Origin: a bacterium
Lineage (GTDB): Bacteria; Vulcanimicrobiota; Xenobia; Xenobiales; Xenobiaceae
Assembly (NCBI GenBank): GCA_022839105.1
Contig: JALHDH010000072.1
Span: 1-30,367, forward strand
Direction of reading: 5' to 3'
Length of the DNA: 30,367 nucleotides
The translations under genes were made by a program, and so were the position numbers. This document shows, piece by piece, positions 23,516 to 30,367 of the stretch. The notes under the pieces were generated by a model. It did not search any database, was not told where the DNA came from, and worked only from the letters and a program-made list of their open reading frames with translations. Every line of letters begins with the position of its first letter. Positions within the stretch are counted from its first letter, which is position 1.

Positions 23516-25728
23516 GTCTGAACGGGGGGGGGCGGCGGTGCCCGCTCTCCCTCATGTTTCGCAGGAGATTCCTGGGAAGCATGGTGGATTGGCAGAACCG
23601 ATCGGTGGGGGAGAAGTGGCGGCGGAACAGGCAACGTCGGTGCCGACAGCCCCCTGACCACTCCGCTTCGCAGCCCCCCTGGTGCCAGGCCTCTACACCC
23701 CCAACCCCAGAGCCTTGCCTGGCGCAGGTCGCCGAAGAAGATGGGGTCCACCTTCTCCAGCACGTCGGCCGAGACGTCGAAGAAGTTGCGCTTGTTCTCG
23801 ATGGGAATCAGGGCGCGGCGGGCGCCGTGGTCCATGGCGACCTGCAGGGGTTCAACCAGCGAGCGCACGGGCTTGAGGTTGCCCTGGATTGACAGGTCGC
23901 CCAGCACGAGCAGGCCCGGCTGGGGCTGGGCCTTGCGCAGCGCCGAATAGGCGGCTACGAAGAAGGCGACGCCCAACTCGGCCTCGACGTGGTTGCCCAG
24001 AAGGTCGATGGCCTCGACGTGGAAGTCGGAGTTGTCCACCTCGCGGCCGACGCCGAATTCGGTCTTGTGGGCGGTCAGGTAGCTGAAGGACCGCTGAACG
24101 GACTCTTTAAGCGAGCCGCCCAGGCCACCCGCGGGCTTGAGTTTGCCCGTCCCCGTCGAGACCGACACCTCCAGCCGATACAGGCCCACGGTGCCTTCGC
24201 CGTTCACCGCCGCGGCGTAGACGCTGCCAGGGGGCAAGGGGTCGGTGGAGATCAGGTGGCCGCCACCCTGCTCGGGGACGCCAACGAAGCGCTCTTCGCC
24301 GGTCTCGCTGACCAGGTAGGAGAACGAGGTGTGGTAGTACTCGAAGGAGCCCATCTTCTTGAGCTGCTCCTTCACCCGGCGACGGCCTTCCAAGGCCAGG
24401 GCCAGCAGTTCCTCGAGTTCGTCCCGGCTGACCTGGCCGTTCGGGTAGAGAATCTTCATCAGGCCGGACACGGTGCGGCGGACCGCCTTGCGATCCCGGG
24501 CGTTGAGGTGGGCGCCCAGGGAGAAGTGATGGTCGATGGTCTCGGTGTAGTTCAGCTTCCGGAGGTCCTTGAGCGCCTCGGCCAGGTAGTCCACCACGAA
24601 GCCGTAGTGGTCCGTGAAGTGCTGGTTGTGCATCTTGGGGACCTCCCAGCCGGGGAGGTAGAAGTGCAGGCGGTCGATGAAGGCCATGTCGTCCCGGATC
24701 ACGTCGGGCATGGGGGCGAAGAGGTGACCCGCCTTCACCATCACGTCGATGGGCTGCTGGGTGTTGCCGAACAGGGCGATGCTGGCGTAGCCGGCCACCG
24801 CCTCCTGGCCGCGCTGGAACTGGCCCGACTCGCAGAAGGTCTTGAGGGTGGTGATGACCTCCTTGGGCATCTTCTGGAGGTCGGCCACCTCGTCGAACCC
24901 GACCACGTCCCAGATCATCACCATCCCCTTCTGGCGGCCGTTCATGTGGCCGAAGAGGTTGGCGACGGTGGTGGGGCCGGTCAGCAGGGCCGCGTAGGGT
25001 GAGAGCTCCTGGATGGCGTAGCTCTTGCCGGTGCCGCGGGGGCCGAGCTCGACGAGGTTGTAGTTCCGCTCGCACAACGGCACGAGGCGCAACAGGAAGA
25101 GCATCTTCAGGCGCCGGTCCATCACCGAGGGCTCGTAGCCCATGCTGCGGACCATCAGGTCCAGCCACTCGTCGCCGGTAAATTCCGCCCGCAGCTTCCG
25201 GTATTCCTCCAGGTCGAAGGTGGCCAACTGGATCGGGGTCATCTTCTCGATCCAGAAGGGGTTCTTGCCCTTGCTCTCCTCGTCGTATTCGAAGCGGACC
25301 TCAACCTGGGCCCAGATGCCGCCGGTGAGGAGGCGGTCGAAGTCCCGGACGTAGTGGTCGGGGATGTGGACGTTCCGGTGGCCGAAGTTGTTGAGCTCGG
25401 CCCAGTAGTCCGAGTCCACCAGCCGCACCTTCACCTTGTCGATGAAGGTGTGCCGGGTACGCTCCTTCACGAGGCTCTGGGCGCGGGGGCCTTCGTCGGG
25501 ACGTATGTAGTGGCTGGCCAGGGTGTCGTTGACCACCTGCAGGCCCATCTGGATGGCCATCTCGTCGGAGGACGCGCAGTACTTGCCCAGCAGGTATTCC
25601 AGGACGAAGACCGGCACGTTGGCACCGACCTTCACCTTGCGCACCAGGTCCTTGCGGACCACGCGCCCGGCAAAAACGCGGTTGACCTTGTCGTCCAGGG
25701 CGTCGCGGGCGGGGACGGTCTCGTTCAT
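23425..25728 (-). CDS. brxL: BrxL-like BREX protein (AAA+ with Lon-like C-terminal domain), C-terminus frameshifted
   Basis: As read, 767 residues. It matches BrxL, the AAA+ protein of BREX phage-defence systems: an N-terminal DNA-binding region, Walker A GPRGTGKS with K235, Walker B-like VMIWDVVGFDEV, and a Lon-like C-terminal domain (about 555-670). The domain ends at VDPIFFGDLRQA as usual, but then switches to a Pro/Arg-rich tail that runs antisense into the M16 gene. Adding one G at about 23713 (reverse strand) restores RALGLGV and a stop at 23693-23695, giving about 678 residues, the normal ending. So there is a one-base deletion or a sequencing error. I see neither the Lon catalytic Ser nor the Lys. 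It starts 5 bases after the pglZ stop. Confidence 0.88.
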   Translation of the reverse strand: MNETVPARDALDDKVNRVFAGRVVRKDLVRKVKVGANVPVFVLEYLLGKYCASSDEMAIQMGLQVVNDTLASHYIRPDEGPRAQSLVKERTRHTFIDKVKVRLVDSDYWAELNNFGHRNVHIPDHYVRDFDRLLTGGIWAQVEVRFEYDEESKGKNPFWIEKMTPIQLATFDLEEYRKLRAEFTGDEWLDLMVRSMGYEPSVMDRRLKMLFLLRLVPLCERNYNLVELGPRGTGKSYAIQELSPYAALLTGPTTVANLFGHMNGRQKGMVMIWDVVGFDEVADLQKMPKEVITTLKTFCESGQFQRGQEAVAGYASIALFGNTQQPIDVMVKAGHLFAPMPDVIRDDMAFIDRLHFYLPGWEVPKMHNQHFTDHYGFVVDYLAEALKDLRKLNYTETIDHHFSLGAHLNARDRKAVRRTVSGLMKILYPNGQVSRDELEELLALALEGRRRVKEQLKKMGSFEYYHTSFSYLVSETGEERFVGVPEQGGGHLISTDPLPPGSVYAAAVNGEGTVGLYRLEVSVSTGTGKLKPAGGLGGSLKESVQRSFSYLTAHKTEFGVGREVDNSDFHVEAIDLLGNHVEAELGVAFFVAAYSALRKAQPQPGLLVLGDLSIQGNLKPVRSLVEPLQVAMDHGARRALIPIENKRNFFDVSADVLEKVDPIFFGDLRQARLWGWGCRGLAPGGLRSGVVRGLSAPTLPVPPPLLPHRSVLPIHHASQESPAKHEGERAPPPPPVQTHGTVSSSTFCTLPRSSRLASKPPDSPTTR

Positions 25729-25733
25729 GTGAA

Positions 25734-28271
25734 TCAGATTCCCAATCTCACGGGGATCTCCTTGGAGGAGCGCAGCACCGCGTCGGTGGTCGGGTCCAGG
25801 GCGACCACCTGGATGGCCGAGACGTCTTCGGCTGCCAGGCGCATCCCCACGTTCACCTCGGCCCCGGGGGGCACCAGCACCACGCTGGTGTCAAGGTCAA
25901 GCTGGCCGCCAAGGGCCATCCCGGCCTGGCCGACCTGCTCGTTGCCGGACAGGAGGACGATGCGGATGGGGACGGCGTCCTCGGTGAAGAGGTCGCCTGT
26001 GACCCGAAGCCTGACGCTGAAGATGCGGTTGGTCACCTTCTCGGGCAGCCCCTCCAACTCAATGGAGACCTTCGCCGCGGCAGGGGCGGCCTGAACCGGG
26101 AGGCGGAACGAGAGGACGGGGACCACCATTTCCTGCAGGCTGGGGCCGCCGTGATGGTAGCTGAGGCTGCCCCCGGCCCGGAACACCGCGGCCCCTTGCG
26201 GGAAGACGAAGTCCAGGTCGGTCGCGTAGCCCAGCTCGGCGCCGGTGACCCGGACCGCGCCGGGCGGGGGCGTCCCCGCCTGGCCGATCCAGCAGCGACG
26301 ATGCGTCTCGAGCGTCTGGCCTGCCGGGGCGTCCAAGCGCATGTCCTCGTCCTTGCGCGAGGCGAAGAGGTAGCCATGGTCCGCGGACACCACGAAGTGC
26401 TGGATGCCGGCCTGACCCAGCTTGCGGATGGCTCGGGCCAGGTTCGGGACCACCCGGTCCATGATGGTCCGGGCGATGAAGTCGGCGTCGCTCTCGCCGG
26501 ACTGGTCGATCTCGGTCGAGCGCACGACCACCAGGGAGGCGTTCTTCAGCCGCGCGGCCAGCTTCTTGCTGTTGTGATTCTGGAGCTCGCCCAGGGTGAG
26601 GTCCACCAGGTCGGGGACGCGGGTGCGGAAGTAGTTCATCCGGTCTGTGGCGGAGCCGAGGGGCGTTCCGTCGACTGCGCCCACCACCCGTCCCTTATGG
26701 GCCACCACGTTGAAGCCGCCGGCAGCGCCGGGCATGAGGCTGGCCATCCCCACAGGGGTGATGGACGGCAGCGAGGCGATGGCCGGCTGCACCTGGAGCT
26801 CCAGGGCCTCTGGCAGGAGTCGGGCAAGCTCGTGCCCCATCTCGAACCGAAGGGCGTCCACCAGGAAGTAGGCGGTCCGGCCCGGGGCTCGCGAGACGAC
26901 CTTGTCGAAGACGTTGCTTTGGGAGAGGACACCCGTGACGCTCCACCCGGCGGACGCGAGGGCGGCGGTGAACCCGCGGGCCATCTGCTCCATCAGGTCC
27001 TCGTAGGCGCGGCGGATGCGCCCCAGGGCCTCTTCACATTCCGGCTCGTCGTCCAGGGCCACGACCCGGGCCTCTACCTCGCGAAGAAGCCGGTCCGCCT
27101 GGTGCCACCGGGAGGAACCCGCGTAGCTGGCGACCCAGCTTCCCGGCGCGGTGCCGGCTCGGGGCAGATCGGCTCGAACCCGCTGGACCTCAAGGCCCAG
27201 GTCCGCGAGGGCCCGGACCAGTTCCCACTGGGCGCGCCGGCGCAGGTCCTGGGCCGTCCAGAAGCTGTCAACGCGCTCGGCGACGGCCTGCAGGGCCTCA
27301 TCGTACCGCCCCTCGGCCACGAGCCTGGCGCACCAGGTCAGAAGCATCGCCTCCTCGCAGCGGAAGGTATCGATGCTCCCCAGCTCCCCGGGTGGGATGC
27401 CGGCTTCGCATACCCGGAAATCGGATTCCAGGCGGTCGGCCAGATCGGGGTAGCGGTCGGCGTGGGCACGCCGCAGTTGCAGGGCCACGGCGCGCGCACG
27501 GTCCAGGTGCGTCGCCGACGGAGGGCTGGGGACCTGGGCCATCGAGGTCGGCGCGGTGCCCCGGAGGTCGGACCGGAACTCGTTGATCAGGACATAGCGC
27601 AGGGCGCGGTCGCGCAGCTCGGCCAGGGGGATGGTGTCCGCCAGCGCCAGGCCGAGCCGGCTGGTCAGCATGGCCCGCAGCTCGGCCTGGGCACCCTTCG
27701 ATTCGACCTCCCCGTCCCGGGCCGGATCGGCAAGCCACTGGGCCAGGAGATTCTCGGAGGACAGCCCGGGGAACAGGGTCTTGAGGACCGAGGCGCGCCC
27801 CCCGGCCTCGGCCTGCTCCAGCAGGCGGGCCAGGTCGCGGTAGCGCAGGCCCTCGGCAGCCAGGGTCTGGTCCACCTCGCCCTCGCTGAAGCGCGTCAAC
27901 AAGGCGTGACGGGCGAGGCCCTTGAGGGATGGCTTCCAGGAGGTGCCGGCCCGCTCGAGCTCGAGGAGGGGTGAGCCGAATTCCGACCAGGACACGCCGG
28001 GAAGGTAAAGCACCGTCGGCTCGGGCCGGGCGCCCGACGTGACCGCCTCCGCCGCGGCCCGCACCGCGAAGAGGGATCCCTCATGCCGGGCCAGGTAGAC
28101 CTGGCGCTGGCCCAGGCCGACCCGGGTCAGGCCTTCAGGTGCCTCACCCGCCGCGGGCAGCTCGCCCACGAACTCCTCGAACTCCCGCCGGGGATCGTAG
28201 AAGACCACGATGGTGCGCTTCTGGACCTGGTCGTCCAGGAGTCCGACGAGGTATTGGTGCAGGGGGTTCAT
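25734..28271 (-). CDS. pglZ: PglZ-domain BREX protein (alkaline-phosphatase-like)
   Basis: The 845-residue protein is a PglZ family member, a core component of BREX defence. The alkaline-phosphatase-like domain (about 450-720) shows the metal-site motifs YFLVDALRFEMG with D472 and VVSADHGYLFAS with D631-H632. The N-terminal part begins with a PLHQYLVGLLDDQ segment and an FYDPRREFEEFV motif typical of PglZ starts; the C-terminal 100 residues are strand-rich. I chose ATG at 28271 (AAGG upstream). The reading frame continues further upstream, but without protein-like sequence. It forms an operon with brxL and is divergent from a helicase. BREX type cannot be fixed because brxC and pglX are not in the window. 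Confidence 0.9.
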   Translation of the reverse strand: MNPLHQYLVGLLDDQVQKRTIVVFYDPRREFEEFVGELPAAGEAPEGLTRVGLGQRQVYLARHEGSLFAVRAAAEAVTSGARPEPTVLYLPGVSWSEFGSPLLELERAGTSWKPSLKGLARHALLTRFSEGEVDQTLAAEGLRYRDLARLLEQAEAGGRASVLKTLFPGLSSENLLAQWLADPARDGEVESKGAQAELRAMLTSRLGLALADTIPLAELRDRALRYVLINEFRSDLRGTAPTSMAQVPSPPSATHLDRARAVALQLRRAHADRYPDLADRLESDFRVCEAGIPPGELGSIDTFRCEEAMLLTWCARLVAEGRYDEALQAVAERVDSFWTAQDLRRRAQWELVRALADLGLEVQRVRADLPRAGTAPGSWVASYAGSSRWHQADRLLREVEARVVALDDEPECEEALGRIRRAYEDLMEQMARGFTAALASAGWSVTGVLSQSNVFDKVVSRAPGRTAYFLVDALRFEMGHELARLLPEALELQVQPAIASLPSITPVGMASLMPGAAGGFNVVAHKGRVVGAVDGTPLGSATDRMNYFRTRVPDLVDLTLGELQNHNSKKLAARLKNASLVVVRSTEIDQSGESDADFIARTIMDRVVPNLARAIRKLGQAGIQHFVVSADHGYLFASRKDEDMRLDAPAGQTLETHRRCWIGQAGTPPPGAVRVTGAELGYATDLDFVFPQGAAVFRAGGSLSYHHGGPSLQEMVVPVLSFRLPVQAAPAAAKVSIELEGLPEKVTNRIFSVRLRVTGDLFTEDAVPIRIVLLSGNEQVGQAGMALGGQLDLDTSVVLVPPGAEVNVGMRLAAEDVSAIQVVALDPTTDAVLRSSKEIPVRLGI

Positions 28272-28627
28272 GGAGAGCCTTTCCAGAGGGGACCGGCATC
28301 CAGTCGGGCCCGGGAATTGCCGTCTCGGCGTCGCGCCAGGGCGGTTCGGCACGGCGGGCCGGCACTCCTCGAAGGGCGCCCCGGGGCTCTGCAATCGCTC
28401 AGGCACATTCTGCAGTCTTCGCCGGCGCTGGAGTCGGGGCCAGGCGGGCCGTCCCACAGTGCTCCGGCAAGGGAAGGGGAGGAACGCGGAGAAGCGCCGA
28501 ACGCGGGGGCCGGGGTCTGTGCGAGAGCGGCGCCCCCGACTCTCGTGGCTTTGATCGCCGTGACCATTCTCCCCGGGGAGTGTCTCAGCCCGGATCGGTC
28601 CTTACGCACCTGGAGGCGCCACCAAGA
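28272..28627. other. Divergent intergenic region between pglZ and helicase
   Basis: This 356-base stretch separates divergent defence genes and should hold promoters for both. It is GC-rich, and I see no convincing -35/-10 pair, operator palindrome or small gene. The helicase ribosome binding site GGAGG is at 28612-28616. Confidence 0.4.
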
Positions 28628-30367
28628 ATGCTTCAAGAAGGCTTGCGAGTCCGCCACCCGACGCTCGGCTTTGGCACGATCCAATTCCCGCAGGGGGAAC
28701 TGGCCGTTGTCGAGTTCGATGATGGAGGCCTGCAAAGGGTCCCCCTGGCGGACCTTCGGCCCCTTCAATCTTCGACGGTCGTGGCCGCGAGGGATTGCTG
28801 GGATGCGCCGCTGCCGACAGCCCTGCGGGTCCTGGGGGAGTGCATCGTCTCCGCGAACGACGCCTGGGGTGTGTTCTCGCCCTCCCGGATCGACCTGCTG
28901 CCCCATCAGCTCTGGGTCTGTCGGAAGGTGGCTTCGGAGTGGCCTGCGAGGTGGCTGGTTGCGGATGACCCGGGGCCAGGTGAAGCGGGTGCTGGTCCTG
29001 TGCCCGGCCTCGCTGGTCACGCAGTGGCAGGAGCGGCTTTTCGAGATGTTCGACCTGCGCTTCTTCACCTACCAGCCCCAGGAGGATTCCGCCAAACTTC
29101 CCTTCTTCAGCCGGTTCGACCATGTCATCGCCTCGATTCACACGCTGCGGATGGACCACAAGGGCCGTCGGGAGCGACTGCTCGAGGCGCCGCCCTGGGA
29201 CCTTGTGGTGGTGGACGAGGCCCACCATCTGAACCGGGATGAGGAACTCGGCGCCACCCAGTCGTTCGGGCTCGTGCAGGACCTCTGCCAGGCCGATCGC
29301 GTGGAGTCGATGCTCTTCTTCACGGGCACTCCGCACCGGGGGAAGAACTTCAACTTCTTCGCTCTTCTGGAGCTCCTGCGTCCGGATCTCTTCAGTGCCT
29401 CCCGGCCCGTCTTCGCCCAACTGCCACTTCTTGGGCAGGCCATGATCCGGAACAACAAGTATTCGGTGACCAACCTGAAGGGGGAGAAGCTCTTCCAGGA
29501 ACCCCTGGTACGCCAGGAAACCTACCGGTTCAGTCCGGCGGAGGCCGAGTTCTATGACCGGGTGTCGGACTTCATCCAGCGCGGTCTGGCCTATTCCCGC
29601 ACCCTGGATCAGACCCGCGGCCAGGCGGTGCAACTGGTGCTGGTGGCCATCCAGAAGCTGGCCTCCAGTTCGGTGGCTGCCGTCCCCAGGAACGGCGTTC
29701 TGCCCTGGCCGTCCGGCTGGAGGAAACGCGGGCCCTCCAGGACGAGGGGCGGGACGAGGAACTCTCGGCGATGGAGGAGGAACTCTTCGACCTGTCCCGG
29801 GAGGTTCCACTGATGGAGCAGGAGCTTCCCTACCTGCGGGACCTGATCCAGGCTGGCGAGAGGATCGTCCGGGAGACCAAGATCGAGCGCCTGGTGGAGG
29901 TTCTTGACGGCCCTTTTGCCGGGCGTCCGGTCCTGCTGTTCACGGAGTACAAGGCCACCCAGGCCTGCGTCATGGAGGCCCTCCATCGCCGATTCGGCCA
30001 GGGATGCTGTACCTTCATCAATGGGGACGAGGCACTGGAGGGGACGTCGGATGGCGCCCGGGGGGCATGCACCGTGCGCGTCCGGCGTTCCGAAGCGGCC
30101 GCCGCCTTCAATGCGGGACGGGTCAGGTTTCTTCTGTCCACCGAGGCTGGCGGCGAGGGGATCGACCTTCAAGAGCAGTGCCACAGCCTGATCCACATCG
30201 ACCTTCCCTGGAACCCGATGCGCCTGCACCAGAGAGTGGGGCGGCTGAACCGCTACGGACAGACCCGCCAGGTGGAGGTCATCCTGATGACCAACCCCGA
30301 GACGGTGGAGTCCAGAATCTGGGAGATTCTCAACGAGAAGATCTCGGCGATCGGGAAGGCCTTCGAG
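28628..30367 (+). pseudogene. Snf2-type DEAD/DEAH helicase of the defence locus (DrmD/BrxH-like), broken and cut by window edge
   Basis: Three frames must be joined to read one helicase. Frame one (28628 to about 28969) begins MLQEGLRVRHPTLGFGTI and reaches PHQLWVCRK...WLVADD. There the expected DVGLGKTIEAG Walker A motif is missing and the frame jumps at 28969/28970. Frame two continues RGQVKRVLVLCPASLVTQW, the DEAH box VVVDEAHHLNRDEE and FTGTPHRGKNF up to about 29690. A one-base loss there shifts to frame three, which carries RLEETRALQDEG, motif V STEAGGEGIDLQ and motif VI HQRVGRLNRYGQT and is still open at the right edge. Unrepaired, translation from 28628 gives 204 residues. Similar helicases sit in DISARM and BREX loci. 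The start has GGAGG 11 bases upstream. Confidence 0.85.

Noticed and set aside
23989..25002. A 337-residue forward reading frame antisense to brxL
   Set aside because: Val/Gly/His-rich translation typical of antisense frames in GC-rich genes; brxL on the reverse strand has clear AAA+ motifs.
28083..28627. Forward coding sequence upstream of the helicase start
   Set aside because: It is antisense to pglZ or Arg/Gly/Pro-rich with no family resemblance; helicase homology begins at 28628.

Overview
The window is a GC-rich (roughly two-thirds G+C by eye) bacterial chromosome segment. Two genes carry cleaved-type signal peptides typical of exported M16 peptidases, there is a bacterial zinc-ribbon/glycine-rich protein, and initiation relies on AGGAGG-type ribosome binding sites with several TTG and GTG starts. 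I cannot assign a phylum from the sequence alone. No rRNA, tRNA, IS element or CRISPR array was seen.

Left part (1-7379), mixed housekeeping and membrane genes: a compositionally different TPR-like gene end; a ferredoxin:thioredoxin reductase catalytic subunit with the complete CPC-X16-CxC-X8-CHC pattern; a PfkB sugar-phosphate kinase (reverse); a beta-propeller protein of unknown function followed closely by a ClC chloride transporter with CBS and TrkA-C domains; a small exported OB-fold-like protein (reverse); and a periplasmic glycerophosphodiester phosphodiesterase.

Centre (7487-17058), the most interesting metabolic block. A molybdenum hydroxylase of the xanthine dehydrogenase family (FAD, 2Fe-2S and molybdopterin subunits) is followed by FdrA/AllF-like and DUF1116/AllG-like proteins with stop/start overlaps, then by a cyclase-family (kynurenine formamidase fold) hydrolase and a nitrilase-family amidohydrolase. 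The third carbamoyltransferase-type protein (DUF2877/AllH-like) is divergent on the other side of the molybdenum hydroxylase genes. Together they look like a pathway that hydroxylates an N-heterocycle, opens it, and recovers a carbamoyl group as carbamoyl phosphate. The substrate is unknown, and no carbamate kinase, allantoinase or uricase lies in the window.

Next (17059-20318): a zinc-ribbon/glycine-rich protein whose translation start region is duplicated as a perfect 45-bp tandem repeat, with an upstream segment complementary to both copies; a terminator; then a reverse operon of a LOG-family protein and a soluble histidine kinase. This is followed by a pair of M16 peptidases, one catalytic and one without the zinc motif (20571-23515).

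Right end (23425-30367): part of a BREX-like phage-defence locus, pglZ-brxL on the reverse strand and a divergent Snf2-type helicase running off the edge. brxL carries a one-base frameshift at its C-terminus. The helicase has lost the stretch coding for its Walker A (ATP-binding) motif and has a second frameshift downstream. Either this defence locus is decaying or phase-varying, or the assembly has errors there.
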